This document shows, piece by piece, positions 15,558 to 23,872 of a stretch of DNA of 34,062 bases. Every line of letters starts with the position of its first letter. The stretch's first letter is position 1. The notes under the pieces were generated by a model. That model saw only the letters and a program-made list of their open reading frames with translations, was not told the origin of the DNA and did no database searches. The stretch is taken from assembly GCA_041635475.1 (NCBI GenBank), contig JBFKVA010000018.1, forward strand, positions 1-34,062, written 5' to 3'. Source of the stretch: GCA-020352575 sp041635475. Lineage in GTDB: Bacteria > Actinomycetota > Acidimicrobiia > Spongiisociales > JAENVV01. The translations under genes and the position numbers were made by a program.

Positions 15558-16762
15558 TTGGCTCCGGCGGGGCCGCTCACGACGCCACCGGCAATGAGGT
15601 GTGCGATCTCGTCGGCTCCGAAACCGTGTTCGACGAGGATATCGGTCGTGTGCTCACCCGGAATCGGCGGGGGTGGGCCCGTCACGTCGGTGGGGGTCCC
15701 CGACAGGCGGCCCGGGTAGACCGGAGCCCGAACCACTCCGACGGCCGGATGCTCGACCGCACCGAGCATGCCGCCTGCGACGACATGCTCCTCGGCCACG
15801 AGCTCGGGGTAGCTGAGGAGCGGGCCGCACAGGATGTCGGCTTCGTCGAGCGCCTCGATCCATTCGGACGTGGTCCGGGCCAGGAAGAGCGGTTCCAGGA
15901 CGCCCCGCATGGCGGCCCGGTCGCGGACCCGTTTCTCGTTCGTGTCGAACCTCGGGTCGGTGGCGAGTTCGGGGCGACCCAGTACCCCACACAGTGCCGG
16001 CCACCGCTTGGGGGTGTAGGCGGCGACCATGACGTGGCCGTCCTTCGTCGCAAACCCTTCGTTGGGAGCGGCATACGGAGCTGCGCTCCCCAGCCGACGG
16101 GGCGACTCCCCGCTGGCGAGGAACATCGACAGCGGAACCACCTGGTAGGCGAGGAGGGCGTCGAGGAGCGAGACGTCGACCCGCTGGCCCCGGCCCGTTC
16201 GCTCCCGCGACAGGAGCGCGGCGAGGATCGCCTGGGTCGCGTACATGCCACCGGCCATGTCGGCGGCGGGAACCCCCACCTTGACCGGAGGTCCGTCCGG
16301 CGTCCCGGTGACACTCATGATCCCACCCATCGCCTGGGCGACACCGTCGACGCCCGGCCGATCGCGCCACGGCCCTTCCTGGCCGAACGCCGAGATGGCC
16401 GCGTAGACGAGCCGGCCGTTGCGGGCCGCCATCGCCTCGTAGCCGATCCCCAGGCGATCGGCGACGCCCGGCCGGAAACTCTCGAGGGCGACGTCGGAGG
16501 CTTCGGCGAGCCGCAACACCACCTCGGCACCCCCGGGCACCTTGAGGTCGATGACGATGCTGCGCTTGTTGCGGTTCATCCCCAGGAACGAAGCGGCCAC
16601 GCCACCGACGAACGGGGGACCCAGCAACCGCCCCCACTCCCCACCGGGGGGTTCCACCTTGATGACCGTGGCCCCGAGGTCGCCCAGGGCCATCGCACAC
16701 GTGGGACCGGCTGCTCCCTGCGAGAGGTCGAGGATCGTGATCCCGTCGAGGGCACCCGTCAA
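15554..16762 (-). CDS. CaiB/BaiF (class III) CoA-transferase
   Basis: Family III CoA-transferase of 402 residues. The N-terminal LDGITILDLSQGAAGPTCAM, the LGATVIKVEPP motif (29-39), the FLGMNRNKRSIVIDLK segment (59-74) and the catalytic Asp168 in PAADMAGGMYA are all in place. These enzymes move CoA between carboxylic acids, e.g. formyl-CoA:oxalate, carnitine or benzylsuccinate CoA-transferases. The TTG start overlaps the tetR stop, with AGGGAG upstream. Only one subunit is present, whereas benzylsuccinate CoA-transferase (BbsEF) is a two-subunit enzyme. Donor and acceptor are unknown; succinyl-CoA from the Kor reaction is a possible donor. Confidence 0.87.
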   Translation of the reverse strand: MTGALDGITILDLSQGAAGPTCAMALGDLGATVIKVEPPGGEWGRLLGPPFVGGVAASFLGMNRNKRSIVIDLKVPGGAEVVLRLAEASDVALESFRPGVADRLGIGYEAMAARNGRLVYAAISAFGQEGPWRDRPGVDGVAQAMGGIMSVTGTPDGPPVKVGVPAADMAGGMYATQAILAALLSRERTGRGQRVDVSLLDALLAYQVVPLSMFLASGESPRRLGSAAPYAAPNEGFATKDGHVMVAAYTPKRWPALCGVLGRPELATDPRFDTNEKRVRDRAAMRGVLEPLFLARTTSEWIEALDEADILCGPLLSYPELVAEEHVVAGGMLGAVEHPAVGVVRAPVYPGRLSGTPTDVTGPPPPIPGEHTTDILVEHGFGADEIAHLIAGGVVSGPAGAN

Positions 16763-17370
16763 CGGGCCGCTCCCTGGAGGGCGGCGTGGGCCATGGTCCC
16801 GGTGGCACCGCGCACGACGAACCGGGCGAACTCGTCGGCGATGCCCAGCGGCGTGTGGTCACCGCTCGGGCGGTACCAGCGAACGACGGAGTTGCACATC
16901 CCGAGCACCGCCTTGACCGCGAGCCCGACGTCCTGGGGAACGAAGTCGCCGGACGCCAGGCCGTCCTCGTAGATCCGGCGAAACAGGTGCTCATAGCGGT
17001 CCCGCTTCTCGACGTGGGCGGCCATGAACTCGGGAGTCAGGTACCGGCCCTCCTCGGAGTAGCAGGCCTGGGCGTCGAGGTCCCGGATGGCCTCCACGAT
17101 GTGGATGACGACCGCCTGACCGAGGCGGCCGGCGGCGGAGGCACCCGAGTGAACGACGTCGCTGACAAGGGGAAAGGCCCGGTCCATGGTGAGTTCGACG
17201 ATCTCGGCGAGCAGCGACTGCTTCGAGGGGAAGTGGTGGTAGAGGCTCGACTTGGTGATGCCGACCTCGGTGGCGAGGTCGGCCATGCTCGTGCCGTTGA
17301 ACCCCTTGGAGCGAAAGAGAGCAGCGGCTGCCTGGCGAATGCGATCCCGAGTCGGCTGCTCGGCGTTCAC
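16759..17370 (-). CDS. TetR-family regulator of the operon
   Basis: TetR regulator of 203 residues. The N-terminal HTH reads RDRIRQAAAALFRSKGFNGTSMADLATEVGITKSSLYHHFPSKQSLL (about 8-54), and the rest is a helical ligand-binding domain. The GTG at 17370 overlaps the korC stop (GTGA). The ATGA/TTGA-type overlap with the next gene shows that it is translated within the long operon. Relatives in this context respond to acyl-CoA ligands. The related palindromes at 23809-23826 and 24041-24058, in the only long divergent gap, are candidate binding sites, which would make it autoregulatory and control both operons (inference). Confidence 0.88.
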   Translation of the reverse strand: MNAEQPTRDRIRQAAAALFRSKGFNGTSMADLATEVGITKSSLYHHFPSKQSLLAEIVELTMDRAFPLVSDVVHSGASAAGRLGQAVVIHIVEAIRDLDAQACYSEEGRYLTPEFMAAHVEKRDRYEHLFRRIYEDGLASGDFVPQDVGLAVKAVLGMCNSVVRWYRPSGDHTPLGIADEFARFVVRGATGTMAHAALQGAAR

Positions 17371-17894
17371 ACCCGGCTCCCCGAGACCATCGCCATCCCG
17401 GCGTTCACGGCTTCCAGGTTCATCTTCCGGTGCCGGGCCGGCACCATGCGCACGACGGTCTCGCGCAGGGCGTCGGCGTCCACGAGGTCGCCGTAGGCCT
17501 GGAGTACGCCGAGGGCCACCACCCCGGTCACGAGTTCGCCACCCGAGACCACGCGGGCCGTGTCCACGACCGGGAAGGGGATCCCGCCGTTGGGCGAGTC
17601 GACCCGGCTGTCGTAGAGACACTCCGCCCCTTCGGCGAGTTCGGCGTGGTACTTGTCGTACGCCTCGCCGTTGAGGGCAATGAGCAGGTCGATGCTGTCG
17701 GCAAGGGGAAAACCGATCGGGAGGCCGGCGATGACCACGTCCGACCGGCTGGCTCCGCCCCGCGATTGCGGCCCATAGACCTGGCTGTGGGTCGCGTTGA
17801 GGCCCGACGCCATCGCCGCCTCGGCCAGGATCCGGCCGGCCGTCACCACACCCTGTCCGCCGGCCCCGGCAATCCTGATCTCCCGGCGCTTCAC
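17367..17894 (-). CDS. korC: 2-Oxoacid:ferredoxin oxidoreductase gamma subunit
   Basis: Gamma subunit of 175 residues. It opens with REIRIAGAGGQGVVTAGRILAEAA, the standard GxGGQG motif, then HSQVYGPQSRGGASRSDVVIA, both diagnostic of KorC/PorG-type subunits. It couples CoA binding and catalysis to the alpha and beta subunits. Start GTG at 17894 overlaps the korB stop, with GGAGG upstream. No separate delta ferredoxin subunit follows; the nearest ferredoxin-like domains are fused to the two upstream indolepyruvate-type subunits. Confidence 0.88.
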   Translation of the reverse strand: MKRREIRIAGAGGQGVVTAGRILAEAAMASGLNATHSQVYGPQSRGGASRSDVVIAGLPIGFPLADSIDLLIALNGEAYDKYHAELAEGAECLYDSRVDSPNGGIPFPVVDTARVVSGGELVTGVVALGVLQAYGDLVDADALRETVVRMVPARHRKMNLEAVNAGMAMVSGSRV

Positions 17895-18709
17895 GACCGA
17901 CCTCCGTTCATCCCGGTGAACGTCGGGCGGACCTCACGATGAAGCACACCCATCTGGGCCCCGGGCGGTGTCGCCGACGACGGGACGTGGTCGACGAAGC
18001 TCTTGATGGAGAGCGGCACGGCGACGTCGGCGTCGCGGCGAGCCATCCACGTGAGCATCTCGGCGCCCCGCCCCACCTTGTTGTATCGCCCGAAGTACTC
18101 GGGGCAGTCGCTGATCACCTCGACGAACGAGAACCCGGGGTGCGTCATGGCGTCCTTCATCATCTTCGTCATCTCGAGAGGGTTGGCCGCCATGACCCGG
18201 GCCACGTAGGAGGCCCCGGCCCCGATCATCAGCTTGCAGGGATCGAAGTCCGCCTCGACGTTGCCACTCGGCGTCGTGGACGCCACCGCACCGGCCGGGG
18301 TGGTGGGGGCGGCCTGGCCACCGGTCATGCCGTAGATCGAGTTGTTGAGCAGGAGGACCGTGATGTCGATGTTGCGGCGGGCCGCGTGGATGAGGTGATT
18401 GCCGCCGATGGCGAGGCCGTCACCGTCGCCGGTGACGACGACCACGTCCAGTTCGGGACGGGCGAGCTTGAGCCCGGTGGCAAACGCCGGTGCCCGACCG
18501 TGGGTGCCGTGGAGCGTGCAGATGTCGATGTACCCCGCCAGCCGGCTGGAGCACCCGATGCCGGCCACCATGGCGACCTTGTCCTGGTCGAGTTGGAGCT
18601 CGTCGATGGCGGTGATGAACGACCTCAGCACGATGCCGTGGGCACACCCCGGACAGAGCACGTGGGGCATGGCCCATTCGCGCAGATAGCTCTTGACGTC
18701 GGTGGTCAT
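17891..18709 (-). CDS. korB: 2-Oxoglutarate-type ferredoxin oxidoreductase beta subunit
   Basis: Thiamine diphosphate subunit of 272 residues. CPGCAHGIVLR (19-29), GIGCSSRLAGYI, LHGTHGRAPAFATGLKLA and the TPP-Mg motif GDGDGLAIGGNHLIHAARRN through NNSIYGMTGGQ match 2-oxoglutarate:ferredoxin oxidoreductase beta subunits closely. With KorA and KorC it should oxidatively decarboxylate a 2-oxoacid to the acyl-CoA and reduce ferredoxin. In Thauera aromatica such an enzyme is the electron source for benzoyl-CoA reductase, which fits this neighbourhood. GGAGG lies six bases before the ATG. Confidence 0.9.
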   Translation of the reverse strand: MTTDVKSYLREWAMPHVLCPGCAHGIVLRSFITAIDELQLDQDKVAMVAGIGCSSRLAGYIDICTLHGTHGRAPAFATGLKLARPELDVVVVTGDGDGLAIGGNHLIHAARRNIDITVLLLNNSIYGMTGGQAAPTTPAGAVASTTPSGNVEADFDPCKLMIGAGASYVARVMAANPLEMTKMMKDAMTHPGFSFVEVISDCPEYFGRYNKVGRGAEMLTWMARRDADVAVPLSIKSFVDHVPSSATPPGAQMGVLHREVRPTFTGMNGGRS

Positions 18710-19842
18710 TCCCGGCCTCCTGCGGCTGACATGAGTGTTTCGTACAGCTCCGAGGGCGTGATCGGTTCGCCGTCGGCCCGGAAGTGGCCGATGATCTCGG
18801 TGCGGCCCGTGGCGGCCCGCTGGACCTCTCCCACGAGCTGGCCACGGTTCATCTCGGCGACGAGGATCGTGTCGACCCGACCGGCGACCTCGGCGACGTG
18901 GTCGTCGGGGAACGGCCAGATCGTGATCGGTCGGAGGAGACCCGCCTTGACCCCGGCCTCCCGGGCTCGGATCACGGCCTCCTTGGCCGATCGGCCGGTG
19001 ATGCCGTAGGCGAACACGGCGATCTCGGCGTCGTCGAGCAGGAACGACTCGACATCGATGATCTCGTCCAGGTGGGCTTCGATCTTGGTGTGGAGCCGCT
19101 CGACGAGCGCACCGGCGATCTCGGCGTCGGTGGTGGGGAACCCCCGCTCGTCATAGGTGAGCCCGGTGACGTGGAACCGGTATCCGTCGCCGAAGGCCGG
19201 CAGCGGCGGGCTGCCGTCGGGAGGCGCCGCCCGGGACACGAACTCGTCCGGTCCGACGGTTGGCTTCTGCCGGTTGACCACCTCCACGGTGTCGGGGAAC
19301 GTTGCGCTCTCTCGGGTGTGGCCGATGATCTCGTCGAAGACGATCGTCACGATCGTCCGGAACCGCTCGGAGAGGTTGAAGGCGCGCACGGTCAGGTCGT
19401 AGACCTCGCCCACCGAGGACGGGGCGAGCACGATCGCCGGGTGGTCGCCGTGCGTGCCCCACCGGGCCTGCATGACGTCACCCTGGGAGGGGGAGGTCGG
19501 CAGCCCGGTGCTCGGGCCACCCCGCATGACATTCACCACCACACACGGGACCTCGGCCATCGTGGCGTAGCCGATGTGCTCCTGCATGAGCGAGAACCCG
19601 GGTCCACTGGTGGCGGTCATCGCCTTGGCTCCTCCGAGGGAGGCGCCGACGACCGAGGCGAGGGAGGCGATCTCGTCCTCCATCTGGACGAACGTGCCCC
19701 CGACGCCGGGCAGGAGCCGGACCATGTGCTCGGCGATCTCCGATGACGGTGTGATCGGGTACCCGCCGTAGAAGGTGCACCCAGCGGCGATGGCCGCCCG
19801 GGCACAGGCCTCGTTTCCCTGGATCAGTTGTGCGGTGCCCAT
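18706..19842 (-). CDS. korA: 2-Oxoglutarate-type ferredoxin oxidoreductase alpha subunit
   Basis: Alpha subunit of 378 residues beginning MGTAQLIQGNEACARAAIAAG. The conserved GGYPITPSSEIAEHM, QMEDEIASLASVVGASLGGAKAMTATSGPGFSLMQE and VPCVVVNVMRGGPSTGLPT segments cover the pyrimidine-binding and CoA-contact regions. The C-terminal domain includes VFAYGITGRSAKEAV and LRPITIWPFP. The ATG at 19842 overlaps the stop of the upstream gamma-ferredoxin fusion (ATGA). A longer upstream reading frame is a shadow of that gene. It works with korB and korC. Confidence 0.9.
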   Translation of the reverse strand: MGTAQLIQGNEACARAAIAAGCTFYGGYPITPSSEIAEHMVRLLPGVGGTFVQMEDEIASLASVVGASLGGAKAMTATSGPGFSLMQEHIGYATMAEVPCVVVNVMRGGPSTGLPTSPSQGDVMQARWGTHGDHPAIVLAPSSVGEVYDLTVRAFNLSERFRTIVTIVFDEIIGHTRESATFPDTVEVVNRQKPTVGPDEFVSRAAPPDGSPPLPAFGDGYRFHVTGLTYDERGFPTTDAEIAGALVERLHTKIEAHLDEIIDVESFLLDDAEIAVFAYGITGRSAKEAVIRAREAGVKAGLLRPITIWPFPDDHVAEVAGRVDTILVAEMNRGQLVGEVQRAATGRTEIIGHFRADGEPITPSELYETLMSAAGGRE

Positions 19843-20720
19843 CAGGCGGTTCCTCCGGCGTAGGCGGCGCCCATGGCGGCAGCGGTGCCGGGGGCGTGGA
19901 TCTCGATGGCGAAGTCCGGGCAGAGCATCTCGCACAGCTTGCACCCGGTGCACGCCTCGGGGTTGGGGACGGTCAGCTTGCCGTCGGCGGTCACCGCCAG
20001 GCAGTACTCGGGGCAGATCCGCGAACAGATGTTGCAGTTGCTCGCCTTGCACCAGGTGTGGTTGATCTCGATCTCGTGCGGGCCCGGGAACCCGGGGGGT
20101 TCGGGCTGGCGCTCGGGGATGGTGGCGGACGCCACGTCGCGTCCCACATGGAACGCCTTGAGGTTGACGTCGATCGTCTTGGGGGGCACGAGCGTTTCGA
20201 TCGCGGCCTCCCAATGCTCCTGGTCGACGTCGAGGAACGCCGCCACCGACCCGATGAGGACGCTGTTGGCGGCCCGCACGTTGCCCAGTTCGGTGGCGGT
20301 GGCGGCGGCGTCGATGAGGCGCGTGTTGAGGTTGCGGCCGTGGAAGACCTCCGGCTCGATCCCCGGGTACCGTCGAGACCAGGCGCGGCGGTCGACGCAG
20401 GCCCCGGGGGGAACGATGGTGCGCACGTCGACGACGACGGCGCCCCCGGGGCGCACGTACTGGACCCACCGGATTGCTTCGGCCCACTCGAACGCCGCCA
20501 GGACGTCGGCCGAACCGAACGGTACGAGTGGGCTGTCCACCTTCTCTCCCCAGCGGATGTGGCTGAACACCGAGCCCCCGCGCTGGGCCATGCCGTGGAC
20601 CTCGCTCTGCTTGACGTCGAACCCGGCCCGGAGGAGGGCGTCGGCGATGATCATGCTGCCGAGGATGACACCCTGGCCGCCGACTCCGGCGAGGAGCAGA
20701 CCCCTGGTCGGACTAGGCAT
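19842..20720 (-). CDS. iorB: IorB-like gamma subunit fused to a 2[4Fe-4S] ferredoxin
   Basis: Fusion of 292 residues. Residues about 1-200 are an indolepyruvate-oxidoreductase-type gamma domain: RGLLLAGVGGQGVILGSMIIADAL and SEVHGMAQRGGSVFSHIRWG. Residues about 230-275 carry two cluster motifs, CNICSRICPEYC and CTGCKLCEMLCPDFAI, preceded by a further Cys. Typical IorB proteins are about 190-200 residues, so the ferredoxin tail is an addition like the PorD delta subunit. The ATG at 20720 overlaps the iorA stop by eight bases and the end overlaps korA. The tail may feed electrons to a soluble ferredoxin or serve the Kor complex that lacks its own delta subunit. Confidence 0.85.
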   Translation of the reverse strand: MPSPTRGLLLAGVGGQGVILGSMIIADALLRAGFDVKQSEVHGMAQRGGSVFSHIRWGEKVDSPLVPFGSADVLAAFEWAEAIRWVQYVRPGGAVVVDVRTIVPPGACVDRRAWSRRYPGIEPEVFHGRNLNTRLIDAAATATELGNVRAANSVLIGSVAAFLDVDQEHWEAAIETLVPPKTIDVNLKAFHVGRDVASATIPERQPEPPGFPGPHEIEINHTWCKASNCNICSRICPEYCLAVTADGKLTVPNPEACTGCKLCEMLCPDFAIEIHAPGTAAAMGAAYAGGTA

Positions 20721-22542
20721 CGACGGTCTCCTTCTTGGTCTTCTTGGGCTTCTCGGGCACCTGGACGATGGCCCGGGGCGGACAGAGTTGGACACAGAGG
20801 GTGCAGCCCGTGCAGGTCACCGTGTCGATGACCACCTTGCGACGGCCCTCGAACAACTCGTCGGACCACACGATCGACGGACAACCGGCGGTCATGCACG
20901 CCTGGCAGGCCGTGCAGTCGGCGGCGACCACCTCGAACGCCCGGTCCCTGATCTTGACGGGCGCCTCGACACACGGACGGTTGGTGATGACGACCGATGG
21001 CCCGACGTGGGCTGCTGCGTTGGAGATGGCGGCGTAGGTGGCCGCCAAGTCGTAGGGGTCGACGACGCGGACGTCGGTCACTCCCAGGGCCTTGGACAGC
21101 GCCACGAAGTCGACCGGGGTGGCGTCGGCGCGTTGGAGCGTGATCCCCGTGCCCGGGTGCTCCTGGCCTCCGGTCATGGCGGTCGTGCCGTTGTCGAGGA
21201 TGATCACCGTGATGTTGGCCTGGCTGTACACCGCGTCGGCCAGCGCCGGGATGCCGCCGTGGATGAAGGTGGAGTCACCGATGGTCGCCACCACCGGTCC
21301 TTCGGCACCGCCGGAGGCGGCCAGGCCGACGGCCATGCCGATGCTGCTGCCCATGGCGACACACGTGTCCATGGCCGCCAGCGGCTCGAGGGACGCCAGC
21401 GTGTAGCAGCCGATGTCCCCGGTCACCACCGCACCCAGCCGTTTGAGGGCGAGGTAGGGAGGCGTGTGGGGGCAGCCCGGGCACATGAGCGGAGGACGCT
21501 TGACCGTGGCCGGTGCCGGCGCCACCTCGTCACTGGCAGGGAGGACGCCGGCGAGGGCGAAGCCGTTGCGGACGAGGTCCGGGTTGAGCTCTCCCACCTG
21601 GGGAATGAATGCCTTGCCTTCGACTTCGATGCCCGCGGCTTTGAGGGCGTCCTCGACGTACGGATCGAGTTCCTCCACGACGAACAGACGGTCGACCCGG
21701 CTCGCGAACTCCGCGATGCGGTCCATCGGGAGCGGCCAGCTCATGCCCAACTTGAGGACCTTGGCGTCGGGGAGCACCTCGCGCACGTAGTGGTGGGCGA
21801 TGCTCGAGGTGATGACGCCGACCGACGAGTCCGTGCCCGACTCCACGGTGAGCGGGCTCGACTCGACGTACGCCCTGAGCCGCTCCATCCGGTCGAGGAG
21901 GATCGGACGGCGACCCCGGGCGTACCCGGGGATCATGACGTACTTGGAGGGATCGCGCTGGAACCCGGTGCCCGGGCGGGACACCGGATCGCCCAACTCC
22001 ACGATTCCCCGATTGTGGGAGACACGCGTCGTCGTGCGCACGATGACCGGGGTGTCGAACTCCTCGGAGATCTCGAAGGCGATCTTCGTGAAGACCTTCG
22101 CCTCCTGGCTGTTCGACGGCTCGAGGAGCGGGACGCTGCCCATGCGGGCGTAGGCCCGGGTGTCCTGCTCGTTCTGGGAGGAGTGCATGCCGGGATCGTC
22201 GGCGCACGCAATCACGAGACCGGCGCCGACGCCCGTGTAGGCGGTGGTCATGAACGTGTCGGCGGCCACGTTGAGGCCCACGTGCTTCATCGTGCACAGG
22301 GACCGGACACCACCGAGGGAGGCTCCCAGGGCCACGTCCAGGGCGACCTTCTCGTTGGGGGACCACCGGGTGTCGATCCCCTCGGTCCGGGCCAGGGTCT
22401 CGAGGATCTCCGTGCTGGGAGTCCCCGGGTAGCCGACGGCGACGAGCACGCCGGCCTCCACGGCCGCGCGGGCGATGGCTTCGTTCCCCGAGAGCAGCAC
22501 CTTGGTGGCGACCTCGAGACGGGGGCGGGTGTCGACGCTCAT
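20713..22542 (-). CDS. iorA: Indolepyruvate-type ferredoxin oxidoreductase alpha subunit
   Basis: Large fused subunit of 609 residues, the usual length for IorA. The N-terminal domain is VLLSGNEAIARAAVEAGVLVAVGYPGTPSTEI. The TPP domain (about 350-510) has CPGCPHTPP, GDIGCYTL, GDSTFIHGGIPALADAVYSQANITVIILDNGTTAMTGGQEHPG. A C-terminal ferredoxin carries CTACQACMTAGCP and CTGCTLCVQLCPPRAI. The ferredoxin-linked reaction is oxidative decarboxylation of an arylpyruvate or related 2-oxoacid. Phenylpyruvate, 4-hydroxyphenylpyruvate and phenylglyoxylate-type acids are all conceivable. It overlaps the DRE-TIM gene stop by four bases (ATGA). Confidence 0.88.
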   Translation of the reverse strand: MSVDTRPRLEVATKVLLSGNEAIARAAVEAGVLVAVGYPGTPSTEILETLARTEGIDTRWSPNEKVALDVALGASLGGVRSLCTMKHVGLNVAADTFMTTAYTGVGAGLVIACADDPGMHSSQNEQDTRAYARMGSVPLLEPSNSQEAKVFTKIAFEISEEFDTPVIVRTTTRVSHNRGIVELGDPVSRPGTGFQRDPSKYVMIPGYARGRRPILLDRMERLRAYVESSPLTVESGTDSSVGVITSSIAHHYVREVLPDAKVLKLGMSWPLPMDRIAEFASRVDRLFVVEELDPYVEDALKAAGIEVEGKAFIPQVGELNPDLVRNGFALAGVLPASDEVAPAPATVKRPPLMCPGCPHTPPYLALKRLGAVVTGDIGCYTLASLEPLAAMDTCVAMGSSIGMAVGLAASGGAEGPVVATIGDSTFIHGGIPALADAVYSQANITVIILDNGTTAMTGGQEHPGTGITLQRADATPVDFVALSKALGVTDVRVVDPYDLAATYAAISNAAAHVGPSVVITNRPCVEAPVKIRDRAFEVVAADCTACQACMTAGCPSIVWSDELFEGRRKVVIDTVTCTGCTLCVQLCPPRAIVQVPEKPKKTKKETVDA

Positions 22543-23771
22543 CGAGTCACCGCGCCGAGGAGCGGCTGGATCTCGTCTTCGGTCAGGACGTGATCGGTTG
22601 CCTTGGCGGCGGCCAGGATGCGCTCGGCCGTCTCATCGTCCTCGGGGTACCCGTGCTGGGCGAGCCAGGCGATGGCGTTGGCCTTGCCGCTCATGGGTCC
22701 GACCGTGATCGCCTGTTCGCGACCGAGTTCGTCGGCGGGGACTCCGCTGTAGATGCGGTTCGCCAGCCACGCGTCGCCGGTGCGGATCGCCTTCATGACG
22801 GCGGCGGCATGCACGCCGGTGCTCGTCTCGAAGGCGTCCTTGCCGATGGCGGGCCAGCTCGGCACGATCGGGGTGTCGGTCGCCACCGACACGGCCTCGC
22901 AGTAGGCGGGAAGGCCCCGGAGATCGGCGTCGAGCCACCCGAGGAGCTTGAGGTTGACGAGGAGGAGCTCCATCGGAGTGTTGCCGATCCGCTCCCCGAT
23001 CCCCAGGCCACAGCCGTGGACCCGATCGGCACCGGCCGAGAGCGCCACGAGGGAGTTGACGACGCTGAGGTCGCGGTCGCGGTGGCCGTGGTAGTCGATG
23101 GCCACCGCGGTTCCGGAGGCGTCGACGAGCTCGCGGGCGAACCCGACGAGCGCCCGCACCCCCCACGGGGTGGCGTGGCCGACGGTGTCGGACAGGCAGA
23201 TGCGGCGAGCCCCGGCGTCGATGGCGGCCGAGTACACCTCGCGAAGGACGTCGGGGTGGGCCCGGGTGGTGTCCTCGGTGACGAACATGACCTCGAGCCC
23301 GTGGGAACGGGCGAGTTCGATGGCGTCGACGGCGGTGCGGACCAGGAACGCGGTGTCCCACCCCTCGACGAACTGGCGGATCGGGCTCGAACCGAGGAAG
23401 AGCGAGGCCTCGATCGCCACGCCTGAGCGCTGCTGGGCCTCGGCGATGGGGAGGATGTCCGCAGGGTGGGTGCGACCGGCACAGTTGGGGGCGACGGCGA
23501 ACCCCTCACTGCCGATCAGCTCTGCCAGGGCCACGACGTCGTCGAGGACGCCGGCGCTGGCGCCCGGGTACCCGATATCGGCGCCATGGATCCCGAGGGC
23601 CTCGATGTGCCGGAGGATGTCGAGCTTCTCGGGCAGGGTGGGTTGGCGGACGGACGGACTCTGGAGGCCGTCCCGCAGCGACTCGTCGTTGAGTTCGACC
23701 ACCTTCGGCCGGGTGATCGTCGCCTCACCGATGAGGTTCCAGTCGTAGAGGAATTCCTGTTCCTTCGTCAT
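22539..23771 (-). CDS. DRE-TIM metallolyase (LeuA/homocitrate synthase-like)
   Basis: TIM-barrel protein of 410 residues and the first gene of the long leftward operon. VVELNDESLRDGLQSPS carries the D-x-x-L-R-D-G-x-Q signature. IDYHGHRDRDLSVVNSLVALSAGADRVHGCGLGIGERIGNTPME has the metal-binding HxH and the GxGERxGN loop. These place it with isopropylmalate, homocitrate and citramalate synthases rather than HMG-CoA lyase. It lacks the extra 100-150 residue allosteric domain of classic LeuA, so it is unlikely to be leucine-regulated. The predicted chemistry is condensation of an acyl-CoA with a 2-oxoacid, or the reverse. ATG at 23771 has AAGGA upstream; a GTG five codons earlier is possible. Substrates unknown. 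Confidence 0.78.
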   Translation of the reverse strand: MTKEQEFLYDWNLIGEATITRPKVVELNDESLRDGLQSPSVRQPTLPEKLDILRHIEALGIHGADIGYPGASAGVLDDVVALAELIGSEGFAVAPNCAGRTHPADILPIAEAQQRSGVAIEASLFLGSSPIRQFVEGWDTAFLVRTAVDAIELARSHGLEVMFVTEDTTRAHPDVLREVYSAAIDAGARRICLSDTVGHATPWGVRALVGFARELVDASGTAVAIDYHGHRDRDLSVVNSLVALSAGADRVHGCGLGIGERIGNTPMELLLVNLKLLGWLDADLRGLPAYCEAVSVATDTPIVPSWPAIGKDAFETSTGVHAAAVMKAIRTGDAWLANRIYSGVPADELGREQAITVGPMSGKANAIAWLAQHGYPEDDETAERILAAAKATDHVLTEDEIQPLLGAVTR

Positions 23772-23808
23772 CTGTCCTTCTTCCACGCTCGTCTCCTCGT
23801 CGAGTGTA

Positions 23809-23826
23809 ACCGTCCGGCCGGTCGGT
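23809..23826. promoter_or_regulatory. Candidate TetR operator, lyase side
   Basis: ACCGTCCGGCCGGTCGGT reads the same on both strands except at one symmetric pair of positions, and extends by one more base on each side. GC-rich palindromes of the ACCGxCCGG type are typical TetR-family sites in actinobacteria. It lies about 40 bases before the DRE-TIM start, downstream of a possible -35 (TTGTCA on the minus strand at 23857-23862). The cognate regulator may be the TetR at 16759. Confidence 0.5.
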
Positions 23827-23872
23827 TGGGTTCAGCCTCCCAGCCCCGGACCGTCCTGACAATCCGCCCAAC

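Noticed and set aside
19873..22593. 906-codon plus-strand frame opposite iorA
   Set aside because: Low-complexity Arg/His/Gly/Asp composition with no motifs, opposite conserved iorA and iorB; a codon-position shadow.
22539..23771. HMG-CoA lyase
   Set aside because: The HxH metal motif in IDYHGHRDRD and the GIGERIGNT loop fit the LeuA/homocitrate synthase branch; the HMG-CoA lyase cysteine loop is not evident.
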